Below, one piece after another: positions 8,039 to 15,203 of a stretch of 17,973 bases of DNA (the stretch's first letter is position 1; each line of letters begins with the position of its first letter). A program made the position numbers and the translations under genes. This stretch comes from Chloroflexi bacterium UBA4733 (GTDB lineage: Bacteria > Chloroflexota > UBA4733): contig DHIZ01000150.1 of the NCBI GenBank assembly GCA_002404055.1, forward strand, positions 1 to 17,973, in the 5' to 3' direction. The notes below the pieces were generated by a model. That model was given only the letters and a program-made list of their open reading frames with translations, was not told the DNA's origin and did no database searches.

Positions 8039-8543
8039 GATTGTGAGGCGCAAGGGGGAGTGCAGGGTAGCGGCGGATGGGATAGGATGGCGTTTCTTCG
8101 CCGGTCGTCGTGACCTGGCGACACAGAAAGGTCCGGTTCCGATGTCCTTCCAGGCGCCGATCATCTACTGTATGCCGGAAGAGACGGCACGGGTGGCGCG
8201 AGAGTCGTTCCCGAAGGGCAATGCTTACCTGCGGCAGTACGACGCGCTGGGGCCGATCTACACGAACCCGCAGTTTGCTGGGCTCTTTCCCAAAGATGGG
8301 CAACCGGCGGCAGCCCCGGCGCAACTGGCGCTCGTGACGATCTTCCAGTATGCGGAAGGATTGTCTGACCGGCAGGCGGCGGAGGCGGTGCGGGACCGCA
8401 TCAGTTGGAAGTACGCGCTGTGCTTGCCGCTGACGGCCACGGGCTTCGATGCCTCCGTTTTGAGCGAGTTCCGGACGCGGCTGGTGGCTGGGGGGGCGGA
8501 GTATCAGTTGCTGGATCTCTTGCTGGCGTGCTGCAAGACGGAG

Positions 8544-8566
8544 GGGTAGGGCCCGCAAGCGGGCGC
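8544..8566. repeat. Short palindromic repeat inside the transposase gene, copy 1
   Basis: GGGTA-GGG-CCCGC-AA-GCGGG-CGC holds a perfect stem GCCCGC/GCGGGC (8551-8564). It replaces the few residues normally found between CKTEG and ARGKARTDSTHV, and it supplies the TAG stop. It resembles copies 2 and 3 but has an extra GGG and C for T. Confidence 0.55.
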
Positions 8567-9520
8567 CCCGGCGCGCGGCAAAGCGCGCACGGATTCCACC
8601 CATGTACTGGCGGCCACCCGAGCGTTGAACCGGCTGGAGACGGTGGGCGAAACCATGCGCCACGCGCTCAACACGCTGGCCAGCGTGGCGCCGGACTGGC
8701 TGCATCCCCGCATCGACCCGGACTGGCTGGAGCGCTATGGACCGCGCGTGGACGAGTACCGCTTTCCGAAGGGGACCGAGCAACGTCAGGCGCGCCGACG
8801 CCCGCAGGGCGGCCGTGCGCAGATTGGGGCCGATGGGGTGCGCCTGTACCGGGCGGCGACCGCCGACAGCGCGCCGGTGTGGCTGCGGGAGGTACCGGCG
8901 GTGGAGACCTTGCGCGCGGTTTGGCTGCAGCAGTTTTACGCCCCGGACGAGCAGGGCGTCGTGCGCTGGCGCAGCGGGGAGGACGCTCCGCCATCCGCCC
9001 AGTTGATCAACTCGCCCTATGATGTCGAGATGCTCGTGACCAGTAAGGAAGCCCACGACGTAGAGGTGATCGGCCCGGCGCCCCAGGATACCCGTTGGCA
9101 AGCCCGCGCCGGGGAGGGCTTCGACGTGGCCTGCTTCACCCTGGACTGGGAGCAAGAGATGGCGACGTGCCCCCAGGGCGCCCAGAGTACCAAGTGGTCC
9201 GAGACCCACGACGACCACGCCAATCCCATCATCAATATCCGCTTCCCGACCGCCGCCTGCCGCGAGTGCTCCGTCCGGGCGCAGTGTACAACCTCCCAGA
9301 CGGGACCGCGCGAGATCACCGTCCGACCAAAGGCCCAATATCTGGCGTTGCAGCAGGCCCGGCGGTACCAAAAGACCAAGGAGTTCAAAGCACGCTATGA
9401 CGCGCGCGCCGGCATTGAGGCCACCATCAGCCAGGGCCTGCGCGTCACTGATCTGCGCCACGCCCGCTCTATCGGTCTCGCCAAAACATGACTCCAACAC
9501 GTCCTCACCGCCGCTGCCCC

Positions 9521-9540
9521 GGGTACCCGCTTGCGGGTGC
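9521..9540. repeat. Short palindromic repeat inside the transposase gene, copy 2
   Basis: GGGTACCCGCTTGCGGGTGC differs by one base from the copy at 11253-11272; the match also includes the preceding CC. It consists of overlapping palindromes GGGTACCC and CCCGCWTGCGGG. It inserts PGTRLRVL between LTAAA and RLSDWF of the transposase frame. Confidence 0.65.
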
Positions 9541-9644
9541 TCTGCCGACTGAGCGACTGGTTCGCCGAGCGCCCCCGCGCCTCCGTCCGCATCACGCCGT
9601 TCGTCAAACTCGCCACGGCCTCACCGTGATTCGCGCCGCCAGAG

Positions 9645-9670
9645 GAGGTTCGCCAGCGGTAACAACTCTG
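9645..9670 (-). repeat. Right terminal inverted repeat of the IS1182-family element
   Basis: GAGGTTCGCCAGCGG...ACTCTG is the inverted copy of the left end with one mismatch (position 9658 versus 8025). It lies 16 bases beyond the transposase stop. Confidence 0.85.
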
Positions 9671-9849
9671 TGGCGCACCCCACAGCTTGCGTCTGTAGAC
9701 CAGCGTTCCAGCGAATTGCGACTGGACAAGGGCATGCGACCAGCCGTTGTCACCCGGTGATTGAATGCCCTCACGTACCAACGCTGCGATTGCAGTCTGA
9801 AAGCATCTGAAAGCAGGTGTAGTAGCGGCAGTCCCGCTTCCCAACGCGG

Positions 9850-10272
9850 TCAGTCTTCGCCCCGCTCACGACTGTACCAGGCATTGAACAACTGCTGTGC
9901 CTTGTCGCGCGGAGTCGCCGCGATCGCGTCGTCCGGCAGGCGCCGATCTTCGCGCAAGTGGCGGGCGAGGAAGTCGGACAGCGGTCGCAGCGGCTCGGGC
10001 GCTGGCGGGACATCGTAGATGATCGGCGCGCCGTCGATCCCGCGCCAGAACTCGTCCTCTGTTCGCAAACGGAGTTGGCGCTTCCAAATGCGCGGCCAGA
10101 GCGACGACGGCACTGTCTCGGTTTCTGCAAGGCCGAGGGAGATTTTCGTCCCCGCCGTACTCCCATCGGGCAGCACCTTGTCATAGAAGTCGTGATCGGT
10201 CGTCGAGGGCCGGAACCCCTGCCGCACGCAGAAGCGCCGCACCTGCCCCCATGTCGGGCGCCGCTCGGGCAC
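9850..10272 (-). CDS. HicA-like putative toxin of a Phd-type toxin-antitoxin pair
   Basis: The 140-residue product begins VPERRPTWGQVRRFCVRQGFRPSTTDHDFYDKVLPDG and contains KISLGLAE and WPRIWKRQLRLRTEDEFWRGI. This resembles a family annotated as cytotoxic translational repressors of toxin-antitoxin systems, with an HicA-like N-terminal part and a DHDFY motif that may hold the active His. I give this family from memory of its pattern; it was not searched. The start GTG 10272 lies one base after the upstream TAG, with CAGGGG just before it, so translation is probably coupled. A longer frame upstream reads through the partner gene and is not supported. The C-terminal tail is charged and rich in Arg and Asp. 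The upstream antitoxin-like gene and its operator support the pairing. Confidence 0.7.
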   Translation of the reverse strand: MPERRPTWGQVRRFCVRQGFRPSTTDHDFYDKVLPDGSTAGTKISLGLAETETVPSSLWPRIWKRQLRLRTEDEFWRGIDGAPIIYDVPPAPEPLRPLSDFLARHLREDRRLPDDAIAATPRDKAQQLFNAWYSRERGED

Positions 10273-10273
10273 A

Positions 10274-10714
10274 CTAGGCCCCTGCCGGATCGAAGAGGAG
10301 TTGTGCCAGCGCCACGTCGTCCCGCGCGACCGCGAGCCGGAGCACCTGAGGCACGAGGCGCGCCCGGTCCGGCCATGTAAGGTAGACGGGCAGCTCGCCA
10401 AGGAAGTTGGCGACGTAGGCGTGAACTTCGCCCAAAAGATTGCACCGCGCCTCGGCGATGTCCGCGCCATGGGCGCCGATCTCCAGGTCGTTCACCCACA
10501 GCCCCATGCCTTCCTCGTCAGGAAGATAATCCACCGTGACCCGGGCGGAGCGGACCGCGGCGTCGAGGAGCGCGCGGGGAAGGAGATACATCACCTCGTC
10601 CCTCCCGCGCTCGCGGCGCACAGCCGTCAGACGTTCGCGATGGACCACGTCGTCCATCACCGTCGAGAGGCGCGCCTTCGCCTGCGAGAACTGAAGTTCC
10701 TTCACCATCGTCAT
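10274..10714 (-). CDS. Phd/YefM-like putative antitoxin with long C-terminal domain
   Basis: The 146-residue product opens MTMVKELQFSQAKARLSTVMDDVVHRERLTAVRRERGRDEVMYLLPRALLDAAV, which fits the Phd/YefM antitoxin DNA-binding domain (SxAKARLSxVxDxV). Residues from about 60 on (VTVDYLPDEEGMGLWVNDLEIGAHGADIAEARCNLLGEVHAYVANFL) form an added domain that resembles HicB-like or RNase H-like antitoxin folds. A partner-neutralising role is inferred. ATG 10714 is chosen because AAGGTGG (10720-10726) is well placed; ATG 10708 is the alternative. The stop TAG nearly touches the toxin start. A perfect palindrome lies 26 bases upstream and fits autoregulation. Confidence 0.75.
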   Translation of the reverse strand: MTMVKELQFSQAKARLSTVMDDVVHRERLTAVRRERGRDEVMYLLPRALLDAAVRSARVTVDYLPDEEGMGLWVNDLEIGAHGADIAEARCNLLGEVHAYVANFLGELPVYLTWPDRARLVPQVLRLAVARDDVALAQLLFDPAGA

Positions 10715-10739
10715 CCCGACCACCTTATCGCGTGAACCT

Positions 10740-10760
10740 ATTAGACCAACTAGGTCTAAT
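10740..10760. promoter_or_regulatory. Putative operator of the Phd-like toxin-antitoxin pair
   Basis: ATTAGACC-AACTA-GGTCTAAT is a perfect 8-bp inverted repeat with a 5-base spacer, 26 bases upstream of the antitoxin start. It is markedly AT-rich against GC-rich surroundings. Such a site suits binding by a Phd-type dimer. Function is inferred. Confidence 0.7.
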
Positions 10761-11089
10761 GATACGGCATCGAGAGCACCCCAGCCGCGTTGCTCAGCTC
10801 CGTGATTAAGCATCCAGAGCGCTGTCGGCTGCGGGACGCAGTCCATGCGCACCTGTCCGCTGAAAGGGACAAGCCGCCACTGCAAAACTTTGCGGTGCAT
10901 CCCGCGAGCAGGATTAGCACTACACCAGCGGCAAGTCTAATTGTCGTTCATCACCTCCCCAGCGTCGGCTCAACCGGTCCCTCTGGCGACGCCGCCACCA
11001 GGCCCGCGCCAAAGACTGCCACTACCGCTGTCGCCTGCGCAATTCCCTCCCCTCACCGCTTCCTCCCTAATCTGAGGCTGTAGTATTAG
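10761..11089. other. Intergenic stretch with no recognisable gene
   Basis: Short frames occur on both strands but none has a familiar motif, a ribosome-binding site and a good length together. It may contain the upstream part of the toxin-antitoxin promoter near its left end and degraded sequence elsewhere. The right border is the inverted-repeat element at 11090. Confidence 0.4.
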
Positions 11090-11161
11090 CCCGACGATGA
11101 ATGACTTTGTTGGCGAACCTCCGGGCTCCCGTCGCGGCGGTCGCCCGCCCGCCCGTAAACG

Positions 11162-11197
11162 AGCAGGCTACGAACACAAAGCCTGCTCAAGCAGGCT
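11162..11197. repeat. Three-part repeat able to form alternative hairpins
   Basis: AGCAGGCT (11162-11169), AGCCTGCT (11180-11187) and AGCAGGCT (11190-11197) occur in series. The middle copy can pair with either neighbour, with a 10-base or a 2-base loop. No T-run follows, so a simple terminator is not supported. Confidence 0.55.
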
Positions 11198-11252
11198 GGG
11201 CCTGCGCACCGGCTCGCTCCGCACCGTCTCCAAACCCGTTGGCGGGGCTTCC

Positions 11253-11272
11253 GGGTACCCGCATGCGGGTGC
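11253..11272. repeat. Short palindromic repeat, copy 3, inside the MITE-like element
   Basis: GGGTACCCGCATGCGGGTGC matches the transposase-gene copy at 9521-9540 with one mismatch, and the two preceding bases (CC) also agree. The core CCCGCATGCGGG is a perfect 12-bp palindrome. Confidence 0.65.
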
Positions 11273-11451
11273 GTAACCTGCTGCTTTAGCGGCAGGCGAA
11301 CGGCGACACAGCACCGGCTACTGAGTTCGCCAACATAGTCATGCATCGCCGGGTGGGCCCGCCGCGCCGGGGGCGCCAGATTACAGGACAGATTCAGAGA
11401 GGCTTTACACGCCGCGCTGCCATCCTGACTCAACCCTCTCCCCACCAGGTG

Positions 11452-11481
11452 TTGACAAGCAGTAGGCGTATCCTGCAATAT
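11452..11481 (+). promoter_or_regulatory. Possible promoter upstream of the large membrane protein
   Basis: A consensus TTGACA (11452-11457) is followed after 18 bases by CAATAT (11476-11481), a weak -10. It lies about 75 bases before the chosen start. The -35 match is good and the -10 is poor, so confidence is low. Confidence 0.35.
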
Positions 11482-11556
11482 GCTCAGCGAACGTAGCGAG
11501 CAACGCTGCTGGACGCATGGGAGCCCGGCGTACCTCATTACGGGCGGGAAACAGTC

Positions 11557-14500
11557 GTGCTACAACACATCAACCTGGGTGTGGCACTCGCTACTGTGGC
11601 GCCGTTGTTGCCGTCGCTACCGGCAAACGCTGCCACGGAAGTATCGCGCGATGACGGGCTCCAACTGCCGTCGCGTAACGTCCGGCGTCGGAGGTTGCTG
11701 CCATCACCGCTCTCCCTGATCATCTGTTGCTTCCTGTTGCTCGGCGTCTGGTACAGCGTGGCCACACCGATCCTGGAGGTCAGCGACGAGGATACGCAGG
11801 AGGCCGTCATCTGGCAGATTGGCACCGGGCACGGGCTGCCGGTGATGCAGCCCGCCGATCCGCGCCACCTGCTCGTGCCGGCACAGGAGGCCGGCCAGCC
11901 ACCGCTCTCCTACCTCCTGGCGGCGGCGGCAACCTTCTGGATCCACCCGCCAGCGCCGGTGGACAGCATGGTATTCAATCCACAGGCAAATATCGGCAGT
12001 CCGGACTACAACGTGCGCAACCGTAACCTGTTCGCTCACAGTGCGGCGGAGGACTTCCCCTGGCACGGGCTGGCCCTGGCAGTACACATCCAGCGCTTGC
12101 TATCGCTCCTCTATGGCGCCTGTGCTATCGCCGGCGTCTACCGGCTGGGGTACCTGGCGGCGCCACGGTACGCTGCCGTTGCCACGCTTGCTGCCGCCAT
12201 CTGTGCCTTCAACCCGATGGTACTGTTCATCGCCGCCTCCGCCGACAACGATATGCTGGCCGTCGCCCTCTGTACCTCCACGCTGGCGATGCTGGCGACG
12301 ACCCTGCACCTTGGCCTGACCTGGCGACGCACGTTGCTCACGGCGATTCTGTTGGGGTTGACCTTGCTGAGCAAGTTGAACGCTGCGGCTGTGGGCATCC
12401 CTGTCCTCGGCGTGTATCTCTATCTGGGGATCACGTACCGGCCCACGAAGGACTGGCTGCGGCACCTGGCCGTCCTGGGTGGTATCGCCGGCCTCATCGG
12501 CGGTTGGTGGTATCTGCGCAACTGCCTGCTGTACCACGACCCCCTGGCGCTCAGCACCTTCGTCGGCATCACCGGCCCCCGACCTCAGGCGCTCAGTCTG
12601 GCGCAGGTGCTGCGCGAAGCGCCGTCGGTCTGGTACTCCTTCTGGGGCATCTTCGGCAACTTCAGCATCCTCTTGCCCTCGGGGTACTACCAGGGCTACC
12701 GCCTCTTCGCCATGCTGGCAGCGTCCGGACTGTTGATGGCGGGCCTCAACCGGCTACGTGCTACTCGCCGGTGTAACCCGGTCCTCGTCTTGCTGCTGGC
12801 CTGGCTCGGCATTGAGGTGATTTTGCTGGTCCACTGGACCGCTGTCACATCTGGTTCCACTGGACGGCTGCTGTTCCCGGCGCTCGGCAGCATCGCGGTG
12901 CTGCTGGCAATGGGCATCACCGCGGTCGTCGGGCTCGTGCCGTGGCGGGTGCCTGCAATGCCGGTGCTGGCGGCAGTGGGGGCCGCTGGCGCTGCGCTTG
13001 CCGTGCCACTGGCCATACTGCCGGCATACCCGCAGCCGCAGTATGTAGGTCTGACCCAGGTGCAGCCGGAGCGAACGCTCGACTACCGCTTCGGCAACCT
13101 CGACCTGATCGGCAGTACCATGCCGGCCGGCCCGCTCGCTCCCGGTCAGACGGTCCCCGTTACGCTCTATTGGCACGCCATCGGCCCGATACCGGCCAAC
13201 GACGCCGAGGCGTTGGTACTCCGTGGCCCCGACGGGACGGTTCTCACCGCTGTTGACACCCTACCGGGCAACGCCGAGGTGCTCACTTCGCAGATGTCGT
13301 CGCAGCAGGTACTGGTAGACACCATCCCCCTCCAGATACCCAGCACCAGTCCCACCCCGATACTGAGCCTGTTGAGCGTCGACGTCTACCCTATTGGGCA
13401 GCCAGGCCGGCCAATCAAGGCCAGCGACGCCCACGGCCAGTCCATCGGCGCTCCTCTCCTGGCGCGCCTTGAGCTGCGGCAGCCGGATCGAGCAGCCTCC
13501 CCGATACCCGTCCCTCTCGGTATCTTCGGTGGCACCATGGCCCTGGTTGGCGCTTCCGCGCCGACAGCGGCGCCGGCAGGCGGCAGTCTGGCCGTGCAAT
13601 TGCACTGGCAGGCCATTGGTGATACTGCCGTGGATGCGCACGAGGTGGTGCAGTTGGTGAACAGGCAGGGAACGACCGTGGCCCAGATGGCTCGGCGGCC
13701 GCATAGCGGCGGCCTGCCCACCGGCGATTGGATCACCGGCGAGCAGGTGACGGACACGCTCCCTCTGCCAATCGCGCCGGACGTCGTTCCCGGCGCGTAC
13801 ACACTGCGGCTGGAACTCCGTGACGCTGCCGGTCAGCTTATTCCCGCCGACATCGGTCAGTCAGGTATCACGATCGCGCAGATCAACGTGGAACCGGCGG
13901 TACCGGTCGTACCCCCCGGCGTCACCATCAACGAGTCATTTGGCAACCTGCAACTTGCCGGTGTGACCGTGCCCTCAGACCCCGTCGCGCCGGGAACGCC
14001 GGTTACGGTCACGCTCGTTTGGCGGGCGACCGGCCCGATCAGCGACGATGCAGTTGTCTCCGTGCAGTTGCGCGGGCCGGATGGTTTCCTGGTCGCTCAA
14101 CACGATGGACGACCCTTGAATGGCGCGCTACTGACTACGGAGTGGCCCCTAGGCTGGGGTGTGACTGATCGCGTGACGCTGACGACAAACAGCGCCAGCC
14201 CGGCTCCGTCGCTGGCCCACCTCGTCGTGCAGGTGTACCCCGCAGGCCACCCCGACGAGCAGGTCGTCGCCCGTTCCAGTGGTGGCGCTGCCGTGGGCAC
14301 GGCGCAGGTCGCCAGCATCATCCTGCGCAGCACCGGCCCTCCGGCGGCGATCACTCCCCTTCCGCAGGCAGTACACGCCATCTTGGGCAATCAAGTGGAA
14401 CTGGTCGGAGCGGCGCTCCCGCAAGCCGCCGCCGCCGGCTCGCCGGTCTCCGTCAGGCTGCGCTGGCAGGCGCTTCAAGCGCTCCGTGGCGACTACACAG

Positions 14501-14766
14501 CATTCATCCACGGCACGGATGCCAGGGGGCGTCTGGTCTTCCAGGCAGACAGCCGCCCGCACGGCGGCAGGTTGCCAACGACGGACTGGGTGGCAGGGGA
14601 AATCGTCAATGACACGATGGTAGTACCCATTGGCGATCAGACGCCTTCGGGGAGTTATGCGTTAAGCGTAGGACTCTACGACCTTCACACCATGGGCCGG
14701 CTTCTACTCGCCAACGGCCAATCCGAAATCTCCCTGGGATCGCTGCAGGTGACCGGGAGTGAGTGA
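11557..14766 (+). CDS. Large membrane glycosyltransferase-like protein with four C-terminal beta-sandwich repeats
   Basis: Residues about 50-490 form a polytopic membrane domain with many hydrophobic helices. Just after the first helix are EVSDEDTQEAV (about 74-84) and QEAGQPPLSYLL, which match the extracytoplasmic acidic loop and the QE..QPPLYY motif of GT39/DUF2142-like lipid-linked sugar transferases. Such enzymes glycosylate substrates outside the membrane using polyprenyl-phosphate sugars; the acceptor is unknown here. Residues about 505-1069 are four tandem beta-sandwich-like modules starting near 511, 656, 795 and 943. Modules 1 and 3 share FGNLxLxGxTxP...GPI...LRGPDG, while 2 and 4 share LVGA...RPHxGxLPTxDWxxGExVxDT. 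The start is uncertain: GTG 11557 has only a weak GGGCGGGAAA upstream, and GTG 11581 or a later start is possible. The 3' end overlaps the ferredoxin gene by 8 bases. Confidence 0.8.
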   Translation: MLQHINLGVALATVAPLLPSLPANAATEVSRDDGLQLPSRNVRRRRLLPSPLSLIICCFLLLGVWYSVATPILEVSDEDTQEAVIWQIGTGHGLPVMQPADPRHLLVPAQEAGQPPLSYLLAAAATFWIHPPAPVDSMVFNPQANIGSPDYNVRNRNLFAHSAAEDFPWHGLALAVHIQRLLSLLYGACAIAGVYRLGYLAAPRYAAVATLAAAICAFNPMVLFIAASADNDMLAVALCTSTLAMLATTLHLGLTWRRTLLTAILLGLTLLSKLNAAAVGIPVLGVYLYLGITYRPTKDWLRHLAVLGGIAGLIGGWWYLRNCLLYHDPLALSTFVGITGPRPQALSLAQVLREAPSVWYSFWGIFGNFSILLPSGYYQGYRLFAMLAASGLLMAGLNRLRATRRCNPVLVLLLAWLGIEVILLVHWTAVTSGSTGRLLFPALGSIAVLLAMGITAVVGLVPWRVPAMPVLAAVGAAGAALAVPLAILPAYPQPQYVGLTQVQPERTLDYRFGNLDLIGSTMPAGPLAPGQTVPVTLYWHAIGPIPANDAEALVLRGPDGTVLTAVDTLPGNAEVLTSQMSSQQVLVDTIPLQIPSTSPTPILSLLSVDVYPIGQPGRPIKASDAHGQSIGAPLLARLELRQPDRAASPIPVPLGIFGGTMALVGASAPTAAPAGGSLAVQLHWQAIGDTAVDAHEVVQLVNRQGTTVAQMARRPHSGGLPTGDWITGEQVTDTLPLPIAPDVVPGAYTLRLELRDAAGQLIPADIGQSGITIAQINVEPAVPVVPPGVTINESFGNLQLAGVTVPSDPVAPGTPVTVTLVWRATGPISDDAVVSVQLRGPDGFLVAQHDGRPLNGALLTTEWPLGWGVTDRVTLTTNSASPAPSLAHLVVQVYPAGHPDEQVVARSSGGAAVGTAQVASIILRSTGPPAAITPLPQAVHAILGNQVELVGAALPQAAAAGSPVSVRLRWQALQALRGDYTAFIHGTDARGRLVFQADSRPHGGRLPTTDWVAGEIVNDTMVVPIGDQTPSGSYALSVGLYDLHTMGRLLLANGQSEISLGSLQVTGSE

Positions 14767-15136
14767 GCAGTTTCCGGTGACGTTTGAGTTAGAGGGCGGC
14801 CCATCTACCATCACCGTCGGAGCCGACGAATTCATCCTGGCAGCAGCGCGGCGCGCCGGCCTCGTCCTACCCAGCCTGTGTGAACAAGGCTGGTGCATCA
14901 CCTGCGCCGTGTGGGTCCTGACAGGTGTCATCGATCAAACGGCGTCGCGTCGCTTCTACGAGCAGGACCGTCAGGCCGGCTTCGGCCTGATCTGCACGGG
15001 GCGGCCCCGTTCCACCCTCCACCTGCGGCCCGGCGCAACGGAGGCGATGCGTGTACACCGCATTGCCCAACGCTTGCCGGCGCCACGCGGCACCAGCAGC
15101 CGGATATTCCCCGGTCGCAGCAAGGAAGCGACGTGA
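14759..15136 (+). CDS. 2Fe-2S plant-type ferredoxin
   Basis: The 125-residue protein has the plant-type 2Fe-2S ligand set: C41-x4-C46-x2-C49 in SLCEQGWCITC and C79 in LICTGRP. Residues 1-35 show the expected ITVGADEFILAAARRAGLVLPSLC strand-helix arrangement. It is a soluble electron carrier; the partner is unknown. GTG 14759 overlaps the end of the membrane protein gene by 8 bases, with GGGA just upstream, so translational coupling is plausible although the functions are not clearly linked. The C-terminal 35 residues (LPAPRGTSSRIFPGRSKEAT and before) form a basic tail beyond the usual fold. All four cysteines are present, so the cluster should assemble. Confidence 0.88.
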   Translation: MSEQFPVTFELEGGPSTITVGADEFILAAARRAGLVLPSLCEQGWCITCAVWVLTGVIDQTASRRFYEQDRQAGFGLICTGRPRSTLHLRPGATEAMRVHRIAQRLPAPRGTSSRIFPGRSKEAT

Positions 15137-15139
15137 CCC

Positions 15140-15168
15140 TTGTCAGGCTCGGAGTCGCATGGTAGTCT
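15140..15168 (+). promoter_or_regulatory. Possible promoter of the tRNA pair
   Basis: TTGTCA (15140-15145) and TAGTCT (15163-15168) are 17 bases apart and end 35 bases before tRNA-Leu. TATATT at 15189-15194 is another -10 candidate but lies too close to the tRNA 5' end. Motif evidence only. Confidence 0.35.
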
Positions 15169-15203
15169 TTTCGCTGCGGCGAACCGAGTATATTGCCACC
15201 AGC

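Larger units (their letters stand above)
8142..9629 (+). pseudogene. IS1182-family transposase, inactivated by stops, insertions and a deletion
   Basis: The frame starts at ATG 8142 with a typical N-terminal DUF772-like domain (PIYTNPQFAGLFPK..., FQYAEGLSDRQAAEAV). It stops at TAG 8547-8549, then continues in the same frame through TDSTHVLAA (first catalytic Asp, codon 151), CPQGAQSTKW, a CRECSVRAQC metal-like cluster and RAGIEATISQG (catalytic Glu, codon 426). A second stop, TGA 9489-9491, interrupts the conserved KTHLQHV (read as KT*LQHV). The frame ends at TGA 9627-9629. In normal family members SPYD is followed by tens of residues up to the VDAGY segment with the second Asp. Here LINSPYD runs directly into VEMLVTSKEAHDVEVIGP (junction near 9017-9026), so that Asp is deleted. 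Short palindromes are inserted at both 8544-8566 and 9521-9540. The enzyme cannot be functional. Confidence 0.9.
8013..9670 (+). mobile_element. IS1182-family insertion sequence, defective
   Basis: The element is bounded by 26-bp terminal inverted repeats with one mismatch (8013-8038 and 9645-9670). It contains one IS1182-type transposase frame in decay. It interrupts the 5' end of hsdR. The flanks (…GGTACTCC and TGGCGCAC…) show no clear target duplication. The sequence to the right is not hsdR, so a deletion or rearrangement occurred at or after insertion. Length of about 1.66 kb is near the family norm minus an internal deletion. Confidence 0.85.
11090..11353. mobile_element. 264-bp MITE-like element with 29-bp terminal inverted repeats
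   Basis: The left arm 11090-11118 and the right arm 11325-11353 are inverted copies matching at 26 of 29 positions, with a common core TGACTWTGTTGGCGAAC. The 206 bases between encode no credible protein and hold smaller palindromes: 11162-11197 and 11253-11272. The left inner end, TGTTGGCGAACCTC (11108-11121), matches TGCTGGCGAACCTC in the left end of the IS1182-family element at 13 of 14 bases. The element could therefore be moved by a related transposase. No target-site duplication is obvious. Alternatively, it may be a large RNA hairpin or an IS remnant made of two ends. Confidence 0.6.

Noticed and set aside
5492..8113. 873-codon open frame on the plus strand
   Set aside because: It lies antisense to hsdR over almost its full length, has no recognisable domain, is rich in repeats of Leu, Val, Gln and His typical of reverse-strand reading of GC-rich genes, and has no ribosome-binding site.
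1466..8549. General reassignment of TAG to an amino acid
   Set aside because: tig, hicB, the CYTH gene and the nucleotidyltransferase end at TAG in the expected place, so TAG is a normal stop here; the in-frame cases are better explained by mutation or, at most, suppression.
7623..9500. 625-codon open frame on the minus strand
   Set aside because: It is antisense to the transposase and crosses the IS boundary into another frame of hsdR; its Arg- and Pro-rich sequence has no known domain.
9395..9844. 149-codon open frame on the minus strand reading from outside the IS into it
   Set aside because: It crosses the IS right end and runs antisense to the transposase. I checked whether the part outside the IS could be the missing hsdR N-terminus and saw no resemblance.
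10274..10900. Longer form of the Phd-like antitoxin starting at 10900
   Set aside because: The extra 62 residues would cover the palindromic operator and have no family match, while ATG 10714 has a good ribosome-binding site.
11101..11353. CRISPR array or phage attachment site
   Set aside because: The repeats are inverted and unequal rather than regularly spaced direct repeats, and no cas or integrase gene is present.
11454..11556. T-box or other riboswitch in the leader of the large membrane protein gene
   Set aside because: No T-box sequence or other conserved riboswitch core was found; only short chance hairpins are visible.
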